Assembly: GCA_016712985.1 (NCBI GenBank)
Contig: JADJQA010000059.1
Span: forward strand, 1 to 42,112
Direction: 5' to 3'
Length of the DNA stretch: 42,112 nt
Origin: Sulfuritalea sp.
GTDB lineage: Bacteria > Pseudomonadota > Gammaproteobacteria > Burkholderiales > Rhodocyclaceae
Of the stretch, positions 1 through 8,397 are shown one piece after another (within the stretch, counting starts at the first letter, position 1; every line of letters begins with the position of its first letter). Below the pieces are notes generated by a model that saw only the letters and a program-made list of their open reading frames with translations, was not told the DNA's origin and ran no database searches. Both the position numbers and the translations under genes were made by a program.

Positions 1-143
1 GAGTTTCGTTGAAGCAGTGAAAGCCGGCGCATGTCGTGGCGCGTACTACGCGCCTTACCACGCGAGTGGTCGCAGCCGCTGAAAAAAAGTGCATGGCGCG
101 ACCAGGCCCTGCAAGGCCTTGAGGCAGTAACGAGGAGAAGAAG
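1..143 (+). other. Left-edge segment with possible 3' tail of an upstream gene
   Basis: No complete gene fits here. One frame is open from base 2 to a TGA ending at base 82 and could be the last 26 codons of an upstream gene, but I cannot identify it. The stretch contains two small inverted repeats (arms 38-45/47-54 and 57-61/66-70) that could fold after a stop codon. A purine-rich ribosome site (gaggagaag, about 132-140) precedes the next gene. By bzd gene order, upstream benzoyl-CoA reductase or ferredoxin genes would lie just outside the window; that is inference. Confidence 0.25.
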
Positions 144-2708
144 ATGCAAGCCGTACAGACGTCCGAAATCAGGTGGTACAAGACCCGGCAGGCGCCAGGT
201 GCTGTTGATTTCGGCGCGGATATGGGTGTAATGGTTCGCCTCAGCATCGACGGCAAGGAGGTGGAGGCGCCAGAAGGGGTTTCGCTGCTTTCCGCGGCAT
301 CCGCTGCCGGCATTTACATTCCGGCCCTCTGCGCCCACCCCGATCTGCCGCCCAGCTCCCAGCGCGGCGGCGGCGGGGACAGTGGCTGCAATCTGTGCGT
401 GGTCGAAATTGCCGGCATGACCGGCATGCGAACCTCCTGCTCGATTCCCGTCGAGGCCGGAATGCGCGTGACAACCAGGTCGCCCGCAATTGACAAGCTG
501 CGCAAGGAACGCATTGCCAGGACGCTGGGGTCGCATCCCCATGTCTGTCTGACCTGCCCGCAGCGCGACGGTTGCAGCCGCACCACCTGCTCGTTCGGCA
601 ACCCGGTGGAGCAGCGCTGCTGTTCGATTTTCAACAACTGCGAACTGCGCAAGGTGTCCGATTACGTCGGCATTCCGCCGACCACGCTTAACTACAAGCA
701 CATCCGGTTGCCGGTGATCAGGGACGAGCCGTTCTACGATCGCGATTACAACCTTTGCATCGACTGCCGGCGCTGTCTGGTTGCGTGTAACGAGGTGCGC
801 GGTGTCGGCTGCCTCGAAGTCAAGAACACGGATGGCCGCACCTGGGTCGGCACCATCGCGCCGACGCTGCTCGAATCCGGCTGCAAGTTCTGTAGCGCCT
901 GCGTGACCGTCTGCCCGACCGGCGCCCTGATGGACCGCACGCTGGATGTCGCGCGCCTCGAAGCAACGCAGGTGCCCTGCAAGGCGACTTGCCCCGCCGG
1001 CATCGACGTGCCGCGCTATGTGCAACTGGTTGGCCTCGGCATGTACGGCGAGGCGGTAGCCGTGGTGCGCGAGAAACTTCCCTTCCCCGGTATCCTCGGT
1101 CGCGCGTGCTTCAGTCCGTGTGAATCGGCCTGCCGGCGCAAGGATCTCGACGATTCGCTGTCGATCCGCAGCCTGAAGCGGATCGCCGCCGACAACGATA
1201 CCGGGCTATGGCGCAAGCACTCGATACAGTTGCCGCCATCGGGCAAGAAGGCTGCCGTGGTGGGTGCCGGACCAGGAGGGCTGACGGCCGCCTATTATTT
1301 GGCCAAGAAGGGCCATGCGGTCACGGTGTTCGATGCTCTGCCGGCCGCCGGCGGCATGGCCCGCTACGGCATTCCCTCGTATCGCGTGCCACTCGATGTG
1401 ATCGATGGCGAGGTCGCGGAAGTGGAGAAGCTCGGTGTCGCATTCAGCTTCAATACGCGAATTGAAAACATCGACGAGCTGAAGGCACGGGGCTTCGATG
1501 CGACTTTTCTTGCCATCGGTGCGCAAAGTGGCGATCCGCTGGGCATTCCCGGTGACAGCCTGCCGAACGTCGTCGACAGCCCGACCTTCCTGCGTGCCGC
1601 GACCATGGGCAAGATCGGCAGTCCGGAAACAGGTATTGTCATCGGCAAACGCGTTGCCGTGATCGGCGGCGGCAACGTGGCGACGGACAATGCGCGTTCC
1701 GCCCGGCGCCTGGGTGCCGAAGTGGTGGACATGGTGTATCGCCGCACGCGCGAGGAGATGCCTGCGCGCGACGATGAAGTCCAGGGCTGCATCGAAGAGA
1801 AGGTGAATTTCCGCTTCCTGCTGGCGCCGAAGAAAATCGAACTCAACGACAGCGGCAGTTCGCGGCTGAGGATCACTTATATAAAGATGGAACTCGGCGA
1901 ACCGGATGCGTCCGGGCGCCGTCGGCCGCTGGAAGTGGCTGGCAGCGAATTCACCGAGGATGTGGATCTGGTGATCTCGGCCATCGGCCAGCGCCCGGAA
2001 GAGATTTCGGGCTACGGCGTTCAACTCGGAAAGAACAGCCGGGTGCAGGTGCGCGAAGACAACATGCTCACCAGCCGTCCCGGCGTCTATGCCGGCGGCG
2101 ATTGCGTGCTCGGTCCCTCGACGCTGATCGAGTCGGTGGCGCAGGGCCGCAAGGCCGCCGCGGCGATCGATGCCTTTCTCGGCGGTGACGGCAACATCGA
2201 GGAAAAGTTGTTGCCGGATTGGGACACCGATCCATGCATAGGGCGCGAGGACGGGTTCAACGCCCGAAGGCGGCTGCATCCGATCTTCATCGATCCGGAC
2301 AAGCGCAACAACTGGGATGAAGTCGAGCTCGGCTTCGACGATGCCAGCGCTCGCGCCGAAGCCCTGCGCTGCCTCAAGTGCAATCTGGCGGCGAAGATCG
2401 AGGACATGGTCTTGCCGCCGGAAGCCTGGCTGGAGCTGAATGCGGCGAATGTTGCGGGCGTGCAGACAGAATCGGGTGTGTACCAGTTGCTCGACGCCGA
2501 CAAGAAAGTGCTGCTGATCAAGGGGGTCGAGAACCTGCGTGAAGGACTCGAAGCCGTGCTCGACAAGGCCGATATAGCCCGCTACTTCGTGTTCGAGGAT
2601 GCACCCTTCTTCAGTCAGCGCGAGAACCAGATCGTGCAGGCCTACATGCAGCAGTACGGCAGCATGCCGCCGGGCGTGGGCACCGACGAGATGGACGACC
2701 TGTTTTGA
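144..2708 (+). CDS. bzdV: BzdV-type NAD(P)H:ferredoxin oxidoreductase, multidomain Fe-S flavoprotein
   Basis: Probably regenerates the low-potential ferredoxin used by benzoyl-CoA reductase. The 854-residue protein starts with a NuoG-like [2Fe-2S] domain (Cys63, 82, 85, 99), then a His/Cys-rich segment (Cys135, 138, 144). Two [4Fe-4S] ferredoxin motifs follow (Cys205/208/211/215 and Cys247/250/253/257). Next is a GltD-like module with its own cysteines (279, 283, 322, 326, 330), an FAD-binding GAGPGG at 374-379 and a second dinucleotide fold with IGGGNVATD. A tail of about 100 residues after CLKC matches nothing I recognise. The start at 144 is chosen for its gaggagaag ribosome site; Met28 (base 225 region) is an alternative that would still keep the ferredoxin domain. 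The next gene begins 23 bases later and is the dienoyl-CoA hydratase, as in bzd clusters. The family is known from Azoarcus BzdV and Thauera KorC-like proteins; electron direction and partner are inferred. Confidence 0.82.
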   Translation: MQAVQTSEIRWYKTRQAPGAVDFGADMGVMVRLSIDGKEVEAPEGVSLLSAASAAGIYIPALCAHPDLPPSSQRGGGGDSGCNLCVVEIAGMTGMRTSCSIPVEAGMRVTTRSPAIDKLRKERIARTLGSHPHVCLTCPQRDGCSRTTCSFGNPVEQRCCSIFNNCELRKVSDYVGIPPTTLNYKHIRLPVIRDEPFYDRDYNLCIDCRRCLVACNEVRGVGCLEVKNTDGRTWVGTIAPTLLESGCKFCSACVTVCPTGALMDRTLDVARLEATQVPCKATCPAGIDVPRYVQLVGLGMYGEAVAVVREKLPFPGILGRACFSPCESACRRKDLDDSLSIRSLKRIAADNDTGLWRKHSIQLPPSGKKAAVVGAGPGGLTAAYYLAKKGHAVTVFDALPAAGGMARYGIPSYRVPLDVIDGEVAEVEKLGVAFSFNTRIENIDELKARGFDATFLAIGAQSGDPLGIPGDSLPNVVDSPTFLRAATMGKIGSPETGIVIGKRVAVIGGGNVATDNARSARRLGAEVVDMVYRRTREEMPARDDEVQGCIEEKVNFRFLLAPKKIELNDSGSSRLRITYIKMELGEPDASGRRRPLEVAGSEFTEDVDLVISAIGQRPEEISGYGVQLGKNSRVQVREDNMLTSRPGVYAGGDCVLGPSTLIESVAQGRKAAAAIDAFLGGDGNIEEKLLPDWDTDPCIGREDGFNARRRLHPIFIDPDKRNNWDEVELGFDDASARAEALRCLKCNLAAKIEDMVLPPEAWLELNAANVAGVQTESGVYQLLDADKKVLLIKGVENLREGLEAVLDKADIARYFVFEDAPFFSQRENQIVQAYMQQYGSMPPGVGTDEMDDLF

Positions 2709-2731
2709 TCGACAACGCAAAAGGAAATTTC

Positions 2732-3504
2732 ATGCCCGAGTTCAAGTTTCTCAACTACGCCGTGGACGGCGGTCTGGTGACCATCACCCTTAATCGTCCG
2801 CCGCATAATGTCCTTGACATAGCGCTGATGGAGGAATTGAACCACGCGCTCGATGTCGCGGCGAGGACGAATCGGCCAAGATGCTGATGATCACTGCCCT
2901 GGGCGAGAAGGTGTTCTCGGCTGGGGTGGATGTTCTCGACCATACGCCGGACAAGGTGGTGCAGATGATCGAGGTCTTCCACGGCATCCTCAAGCGCCTG
3001 ATGGTCTTCCCACTGCCGACGATTGCCGCATTGAACGGGTCGGCCATGGGCGGCGGTTGCGAACTCGCGATCGCCTGTGACATGGTCGTGGCGACGGCCG
3101 ACACCAAGCTCGGTCAGCCGGAGATCAAGCTGGGCGTGTTTCCGCCGATTGCCGCGATCCTGATGCCGAGGATCCTGCCTCTGCCCAAGGTGATGGAATT
3201 GTTGCTGGGGGGCGGCCTGATCACGGCGCAGGAGGCACTATCCCTTGGCCTGCTGAACCGCGTGTTCCCGCGGGCAAATTTTGCCGCCGACAGCCGCGAA
3301 TTCATCGCGCAGTTCCTTTCCCTGTCGCGCGTCGCGTTGATCTACACCAAACGCGCGATCCGCGAGGCCTCCGGCAAACCCTTCTTCGAGGCGCTGTTTA
3401 CCGTCGAGCAGATCTACCTCAAGGAACTGATGAACACGGCCGACGCGGTGGAGGGTCTGAACTCCTTCATGGAAAAGCGCAAGCCGGTCTGGACGAACAA
3501 GTAG
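2732..3504 (+). CDS. bzdW: Cyclohexa-1,5-diene-1-carbonyl-CoA hydratase (frameshifted in this sequence)
   Basis: Adds water to the cyclic dienoyl-CoA made by benzoyl-CoA reductase, giving 6-hydroxycyclohex-1-ene-1-carbonyl-CoA. It is a crotonase-fold protein: the N-terminal VTITLNRPPHNVLD strand is followed by the oxyanion-hole region around NGSAMGGGCELAIA and the segment KLGQPEIKLGVFPP. The reading frame breaks near base 2863: frame 2732 runs into RTNRPRC and stops, while the shifted frame continues as DESAKMLMITALGEK. Adding one base (for example gcg gcg Gag gac) restores a 257-residue protein, the normal family length. The rest is undamaged, so I read this as a one-base sequence error rather than a dead gene. 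The ATG at 2732 has aaaggaaa upstream. It sits in the order bzdV-W-X-Y-Z. Confidence 0.85.
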
Positions 3505-3528
3505 TTTGACGATTCCACGGGAGACAAG

Positions 3529-4596
3529 ATGATTCCAAAGAGCATACAAACCTGGCAGATGAGCGAACCGGGAAAGCTGTTGCGCACGGAAATACCGGTG
3601 CCGGAGTTGCAGGCAGGCGAGGCGCTGGTGGAGATCCGCGGCTGCGGAGTCTGCCACACCGATCTGTCCTACTTCTACATGGGTGTGCCGACGGTGCACA
3701 AGGGGCCGCTGTCGCTCGGCCACGAGATCGCCGGCGTGGTGGTGGCGGGCGACGCGCGGGTACTCGGCGAGGAAGTGATCATTCCCGCCGTACTGCCCTG
3801 CAACAAGTGCGAGCTGTGCAAGACCGGGCGTGGCAACCGCTGTCTCGCGCAGAAGATGCCGGGCAATTCGATGGGCATTTACGGCGGCTATTCGAGCCAT
3901 ATCCCGGTGCCGGCGGAGGACCTGTGCATCGTCGGCAATCGCGGCAAGATTCCGCTGGAGCATCTCTCGGTGATCGCCGATGCGGTGACCACCCCGTACC
4001 AGGCGGCCATAAGGGCCAGGCTGCAGGACGGCGATCGCGTAATCATCATCGGCGCGGGCGGAGGTGTCGGCAGCTTCATGACCCAGATGGCCAAGGGCCT
4101 GGGCGCCGCCGCGGTGATTGGCATTGACATCAACGAGGAGAAACTCGAATTCATGAAGGGCTATGGGGCTGATTTCACGATCAATCCCAAGGGCAAGAGC
4201 GCCAAGGATGTCAAGGAACTGTTCAAGGGATTCTGCAAGGAGAAAGGCCTGCCCGCCAACTACGGCTGGAAGATATTCGAGGTCACCGGCAGCAAACCGG
4301 GCCAGGAGCTGGCGCTGTCGCTGCTGTCATTTACCGGCATGCTGATCGTGGTCGGCTACGGCGGCGACGAGACCTCCTACATGCTTTCCAAACTGATGGC
4401 CTTCGACGCCGAACTGATCGGCACCTGGGGCTGCCTGCCCGCGTACTATCCGGAGGTCCTGGAGATGTGCGTGGACGGCAGGATAGCGCTCGAACCTTTT
4501 GTCGAGACGCGACCCATGAGCCAGATCGAGCAGGTTTTCGACGAAGCCCATCATGGCAAACTCAAGCGCCGCGTGATCCTGACGCCGGATTTTTGA
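3529..4596 (+). CDS. bzdX: 6-hydroxycyclohex-1-ene-1-carbonyl-CoA dehydrogenase
   Basis: Zinc-type medium-chain alcohol dehydrogenase of 355 residues that oxidises the 6-hydroxy group to the 6-oxo compound with NAD+. The catalytic zinc site appears as GCGVCHTD and GHEIAG. The structural zinc loop is CNKCELCKTGRGNRC. The NAD-binding Rossmann motif is GAGGGVGSF, followed by an acidic GIDINEEK strand end typical of NAD preference. It is placed between the dienoyl-CoA hydratase (25 bases upstream) and the ring-opening hydrolase, which fixes the substrate assignment; general alcohol dehydrogenases would otherwise be indistinguishable by these motifs. The start has a cgggaga ribosome site. The gene is intact. 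It equals Had in Thauera and BzdX in Azoarcus nomenclature. Confidence 0.88.
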   Translation: MIPKSIQTWQMSEPGKLLRTEIPVPELQAGEALVEIRGCGVCHTDLSYFYMGVPTVHKGPLSLGHEIAGVVVAGDARVLGEEVIIPAVLPCNKCELCKTGRGNRCLAQKMPGNSMGIYGGYSSHIPVPAEDLCIVGNRGKIPLEHLSVIADAVTTPYQAAIRARLQDGDRVIIIGAGGGVGSFMTQMAKGLGAAAVIGIDINEEKLEFMKGYGADFTINPKGKSAKDVKELFKGFCKEKGLPANYGWKIFEVTGSKPGQELALSLLSFTGMLIVVGYGGDETSYMLSKLMAFDAELIGTWGCLPAYYPEVLEMCVDGRIALEPFVETRPMSQIEQVFDEAHHGKLKRRVILTPDF

Positions 4597-4610
4597 TGAA
4601 AACCAAACGC

Positions 4611-4711
4611 TTTCAACACAGAGATCACAGAGGCACGGAGTACACAGAGAAAACCTGTATGAAAAGGCTTTTCTCTGTGATCTCTGTGTCTCCGTGCACT
4701 CCGTGTTGAAA
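4611..4711. repeat. Long CACAGAG-type palindrome between bzdX and bzdY
   Basis: The left arm (4611-4653) and right arm (4668-4711) are near-perfect reverse complements, beginning tttcaacacagag and ending ctccgtgttgaaa, with a loop of about 14 bases. The unit cacagag recurs inside the arms. The sequence is AT-richer than its surroundings and is not coding. Such cacagag-rich palindromes occur as dispersed intergenic repeats in several proteobacterial genomes; whether this one acts as an RNA hairpin between cistrons is inference. Confidence 0.8.
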
Positions 4712-4741
4712 GAGGTTCAACGATTTAACCAGGAGAAGAAA

Positions 4742-5829
4742 ATGGCATTGGAATGGCTACGCAGGGAAAACGATCTCAAGGATCACCAGCTCATCGACAA
4801 CAGCCACTTCGGCAAGGACGCGCCGACGGTGATCTACGAGGAGCGCCCGGTGCTGGACGACAAGGGCGCCGCGGTGGCGGGCCTTTATTCGGCCTGGATC
4901 TGGCTCAACAATCCGAGCCAGTACAACTCCTACACTACGGACATGGTGAAGGGCGTGATAGTATTCACCGCCGTCGGCGACAAGGCCTTCTGTACCGGCG
5001 GCAACACCGCCGAATACTCTTCCTATTACTCCAAGCGTCCGAACGAGTACGGCGAGTACATGGATCTGTTCAACGCGATGGTGGATGGCATCCTCAACTG
5101 CAAGAAGCCGGTGATCTGTCGTGTCAATGGCATGCGCGTGGCGGGCGGGCAGGAGATCGGCATGGCCACCGACATCACCGTTTCATCCGACCTGGCGATC
5201 TTCGGCCAAGCCGGTCCCAAACATGGCTCGGCGCCGGTCGGCGGTTCGACCGACTTCCTGCCCTGGTTCCTCTCGATGGAAGATGCGATGTACAACTGCA
5301 TTTCCTGCGAGACCTGGAGCGCCTACAAAATGAAGTCCAAGGGCCTGATCACCCAGGCGGTGCCGGTGTTGAAGAAGGACGGCCAGTGGGTGAGAATCCC
5401 CTCGTGCGCACCGACACCTTCGTCGACGACGGCGAAATCGTCTACGGCGAAGCAGTGGCCGGCGACAAGGTCGCCGCGGCGAAGGCACTGATCGCCGAGT
5501 GCAAGACCGACTTCGAACTGCTCGATGCCGAAGTCAATCGCCTGGTGTGGAAGTTCGCCAATCTCTTCCCCAATTGCCTGATCAACTCGATCGACGGCAT
5601 CCGCGGCAAGAAGAAGTTCTTCTGGGACCAGATGAAGCTGCCGAACCGCCATTGGCTCGCCGCCAACATGAACCACGAAGCCTGGCTCGGCTTCAATGCC
5701 TTCGATGCGAAGAAGGTGACGGGCAGGGACGTGATCGACTTTGTCAGGTTCCGGCAATTGGTGGCCGAAGGCGCGCTGTTCGACGACAAGTTCGCCGAAC
5801 AGGTGCTGGCCAAGCCGAAGGCCCCGTAA
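4742..5829 (+). CDS. bzdY: 6-oxocyclohex-1-ene-1-carbonyl-CoA hydrolase, ring-opening (frameshifted in this sequence)
   Basis: Crotonase-superfamily enzyme that hydrates and hydrolytically cleaves the ring of 6-oxocyclohex-1-ene-1-carbonyl-CoA to 3-hydroxypimeloyl-CoA. The first 217 residues read cleanly from ATG 4742 (ribosome site aggagaag) and include the oxyanion region CRVNGMRVAGGQEIGMATD and the GSAPVGGSTDFLPWF segment. At about 5393-5396 the frame breaks: gtg aga atc should read gtg aga aat ccc, with one A missing. The shifted frame then continues NPLVRTDTFVDDGE to the stop at 5829. Repair gives 362 residues, close to the known Oah/BzdY length. The C-terminal third carries the family-specific FFWDQMKLPNRHW region. 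The stop is two bases before the SDR start. The break is probably a sequencing indel. Confidence 0.86.
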
Positions 5830-5831
5830 GT

Positions 5832-6590
5832 ATGCATAACGGGATGCAACTGGAAGGGAAGGTCGCCTTCGTCACCGGCGCCGGGCAGGGCATCGGCGCT
5901 GCGGTGGCCGCCGCCTACGCTCGCGAGGGCGCCAAGGTCGCGGTGATCGACATGAAGGGCGAGGCGGCGCAGAAAGTCGCTGCCGCGATAGTCGGCGCCG
6001 GCGGCACGGCTATCGGGATTGCCTGCGACGTCGCCGACCGCGCCCAGGTCGAGGCGGCCGCAGCCAAGGTTAATGCCGCCTGGGGCCGCATCGACATCCT
6101 GGTGAACAATGCCGGCATCACGCGTACCGCGATGCTCAACAAGATGACCAACGACCAGTGGCAGCAGGTGATCGGCGTGCATCTGACGGGCGCTTTCAAC
6201 TGCCTGCAGGCCGTGGTCGGTGGCATGATCGAGCGCAAGTACGGACGCATCATTTATGTGACCTCGGCGGCGGGTGTGCTCGGTACCATAGGCCAGATCA
6301 ACTACAGCGCGGCAAAGGCGGGGATTCTGGGCATGACCAAGAGCACGGCGAAGGAACTGGCGCGCTACAACATCACGGCCAACGCCATCGCGCCCGGCGC
6401 CGCCACACCGATGACGGAAGTCATTCGCACCGACGAGCGCTTCAAGGAGAAGTATCTCGATCGCATTCCGCTCGGGCGCTGGGCCGAGCCCGAGGAGATC
6501 GCGCCGGTATTCGTGTTCTTCGCCTCCGACGGGTCGGCCTACGTCACCGGGCAGATTCTCGCCGCCGACGGCGGCATGACCATACACTGA
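5832..6590 (+). CDS. bzdZ: Short-chain dehydrogenase, BzdZ-like, probable 3-hydroxyacyl-CoA oxidation
   Basis: Classical SDR of 252 residues. It has the cofactor motif TGAGQGIG near the N-terminus, the NNAG motif, the catalytic Ser in VTSAAG and the YSAAK active-site pair, and it ends with the usual YVTGQILAADGGM. An Asp after the second strand (VIDMKG) points to NAD(H). Following the ring-opening hydrolase directly, it most likely oxidises 3-hydroxypimeloyl-CoA or a related intermediate; that substrate is inference from position and from bzdZ in Azoarcus. The ATG at 5832 lies two bases after the bzdY stop, implying translational coupling; the ATG at 5844 is an alternative start. Other SDRs such as FabG would show the same motifs, so the gene symbol rests on synteny. 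Confidence 0.68.
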   Translation: MHNGMQLEGKVAFVTGAGQGIGAAVAAAYAREGAKVAVIDMKGEAAQKVAAAIVGAGGTAIGIACDVADRAQVEAAAAKVNAAWGRIDILVNNAGITRTAMLNKMTNDQWQQVIGVHLTGAFNCLQAVVGGMIERKYGRIIYVTSAAGVLGTIGQINYSAAKAGILGMTKSTAKELARYNITANAIAPGAATPMTEVIRTDERFKEKYLDRIPLGRWAEPEEIAPVFVFFASDGSAYVTGQILAADGGMTIH

Positions 6591-6604
6591 TACCGGAATC
6601 GCCA

Positions 6605-7786
6605 ATGAGCAGCAAGCCGAGATTCAACTGGGAAGACCCCTTGCTGCTGGATGGGCAGTTGTCGGAGGAAGAGCGCATGGTGCGCGACACCGCGCTCAAA
6701 TACTGCCGGGAGAAGCTTGCGCCGCGCGTGCTGGAAGCCTTTCGTCACGAGCGGACCGATCCGGAGATCTTTCGCGAGATGGGCGCTCTCGGTTTGCTGG
6801 GTGTGACCATTCCGGCCGAGTATGGCGGAGCGGGTCTTAACTATGTCTGCTACGGTTTGATCGCCCGCGAAGTCGAGCGCGTCGACTCGGGCTACCGATC
6901 GATGATGAGCGTGCAATCCTCGCTGGTGATGGTGCCGATCCACGAGTTCGGCTCCGCAGAGCAAAAACGCAAATACCTGCCGAAACTGGCAAGCGGAGAA
7001 CTCATCGGCTGTTTCGGCTTGACCGAGCCGAATCACGGCTCCGATCCCGGCAGCATGATCACGCGAGCAAGAAAGGTATCCGGCGGCTACTCACTCTCGG
7101 GCTCCAAGATGTGGATCACCAACTCGCCGATCGCCGATGTCTTCATCGTCTGGGCCAAGACCGACAATGACGTGATCCGCGGCTTCATTCTTGAAAAGGA
7201 CATGCAAGGTCTCTCCGCGCCTGCCATCCACGGCAAGGTCGGGCTGCGTGCCTCGATTACCGGTGAAATTGTCATGGACGAGGTATTCGTCCCCGATGAG
7301 AACCTGCTGCCGGGCGCGAGGGGGCTCAAGGGACCGTTCACCGGCCTCGACTCGGCACGCTTTGGAATCGCCTGGGGAGTGCTCGGCGCCGCGGAGTCCT
7401 GCTGGCACATCGCGCGGCAGTATGTGCTCGATCGCAAGCAGTTCGGCCGGCCGCTCGCGGCCAACCAGTTGATCCAGAAAAAGCTCGTCGACATGCAGAC
7501 GGATATCACCCTGGCACTGCAGGGCTGCCTGCGTCTGGGGCGGATGAAAGACGAAGGCACGGCGGTTCCCGAGATCACCTCGATCATGAAGCGCAATTCC
7601 TGCGGCAAGGCGCTGGTCGTTGCGCGCATGGTACGCGACATGATGGGCGGCAATGGGATGTCCGACGAGTTTTGCGTGATCCGCCACCTGGTCAACCTGG
7701 AAGTGGTTAACACCTACGAGGGCACGCAGGATATTCATGCATTGATTCTGGGGAGAGCCCAGACAGGCATAGCAGCGTTTAGCTGA
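6605..7786 (+). CDS. gcdH: Glutaryl-CoA dehydrogenase, predicted decarboxylating type
   Basis: FAD-dependent acyl-CoA dehydrogenase of 393 residues that oxidises glutaryl-CoA and, in this type, decarboxylates glutaconyl-CoA to crotonyl-CoA and CO2, passing electrons to ETF. Family signs are the substrate Arg98 in GYRSMMSVQSS, the FAD segment GLTEPNHGSDPGSM and the near-C-terminal NTYEGTQDIHALILGRA. The catalytic base is Glu372, preceded by Tyr371. Tyr at this position is the residue reported for decarboxylating enzymes; the non-decarboxylating Desulfococcus enzyme has Val. The gene follows the SDR by 14 bases. It is odd that an energy-conserving decarboxylase set follows directly; see the second dehydrogenase at 9733. 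The start at 6605 matches the length of known GcdH proteins. Confidence 0.88.
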   Translation: MSSKPRFNWEDPLLLDGQLSEEERMVRDTALKYCREKLAPRVLEAFRHERTDPEIFREMGALGLLGVTIPAEYGGAGLNYVCYGLIAREVERVDSGYRSMMSVQSSLVMVPIHEFGSAEQKRKYLPKLASGELIGCFGLTEPNHGSDPGSMITRARKVSGGYSLSGSKMWITNSPIADVFIVWAKTDNDVIRGFILEKDMQGLSAPAIHGKVGLRASITGEIVMDEVFVPDENLLPGARGLKGPFTGLDSARFGIAWGVLGAAESCWHIARQYVLDRKQFGRPLAANQLIQKKLVDMQTDITLALQGCLRLGRMKDEGTAVPEITSIMKRNSCGKALVVARMVRDMMGGNGMSDEFCVIRHLVNLEVVNTYEGTQDIHALILGRAQTGIAAFS

Positions 7787-7893
7787 GCCAGGCTTAAGAA
7801 CGAAAGATTGTCAAACTAGAATGGAAAAAATCGAATCCGCGCTTCAGGGTACCGGTTCTGGCGCCCAAGCCGGCTTACTAAAGGAGAATTTTG

Positions 7894-8109
7894 ATGGCTG
7901 TTGATGTCAACGCACCCATGTCGGGAAGGATCTCTGAAATCTTGTGCAAAGTCGGAGATCAGGTGAAGTTCGAGGACGAACTGATGATTCTGGAAGCCCT
8001 AAAAATGGAGAATCCCATTTTCGCCCCGGCCGACGGCAAGATCAGCGAGATCAAGGTCGCTCCAGGCGCCATGGTCGAATCCAACCAGTTGCTGCTGGTC
8101 ATCGAGTAA
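7894..8109 (+). CDS. gcdC: Minimal biotin carrier subunit of a glutaconyl-CoA decarboxylase-type complex
   Basis: A 71-residue lone biotinyl domain. The start NAPMSGRISEI and the turn EALKMENPI are typical; the biotinyl lysine is Lys37, with Leu where most carriers have Met (AMKM). It would carry CO2 from the carboxyltransferase alpha subunit (10970) to the membrane beta subunit (8398). The Ala/Pro-rich linker found in Acidaminococcus-type gamma subunits is absent, so flexibility must come from elsewhere. The ATG at 7894 follows a strong aaaggag site. A carrier for an acyl-CoA carboxylase is the alternative; the neighbouring membrane subunits argue for the decarboxylase. Confidence 0.78.
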   Translation: MAVDVNAPMSGRISEILCKVGDQVKFEDELMILEALKMENPIFAPADGKISEIKVAPGAMVESNQLLLVIE

Positions 8110-8194
8110 GCCAGACGCGCTTCACTTTTGCGCCGCTGGCGGGCGAACAGGCTCCGCGGCAAAGCGGATCGGTGGCATCGGGGAGGAGAGGGAT

Positions 8195-8395
8195 TTGGAA
8201 TATTTCTGGGGTTCGGTCAAGCTGATGCTGATCGTCTACGGGCTGGCGGCTTTCATTGCAATGCTGGTGGCCTGGGTCATCAAGTTGATATTCGCCGGCA
8301 TCCGCAGACAGCGGGTCTCCGCCGCGACGAAGGTCGACGCTTCGGCCCCCTCGGAAGCCAAGCCGGCAGGCAGCGCCAGCGGAAAGGTGGTTTGA
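8195..8395 (+). CDS. gcdD: Small membrane subunit, OadG/GcdD-like
   Basis: A 66-residue protein with one hydrophobic helix (about residues 6-34, VKLMLIVYGLAAFIAMLVAWVIK in part) and a basic then Ala/Ser/Lys-rich tail. This is the layout of the gamma/delta assembly subunit of Na+-translocating decarboxylases, which links the carboxyltransferase to the membrane subunit. The start is TTG at 8195, chosen for the ggagaggga site just upstream and because no ATG is available. It ends two bases before the beta-subunit start. Sequence similarity in this family is low, so the assignment rests on size, topology and position between biotin carrier and beta subunit. Confidence 0.68.
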   Translation: MEYFWGSVKLMLIVYGLAAFIAMLVAWVIKLIFAGIRRQRVSAATKVDASAPSEAKPAGSASGKVV

Positions 8396-8397
8396 CC

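Noticed and set aside
4694..4741. Upstream start for the ring-opening hydrolase inside the palindrome
   Set aside because: The extra residues come from the repeat; the ATG at 4742 has a strong ribosome site and fits known protein starts.
5499..5831. Longer start for the SDR
   Set aside because: The upstream part is an out-of-frame shadow of the hydrolase gene; the SDR fold begins just after 5832.
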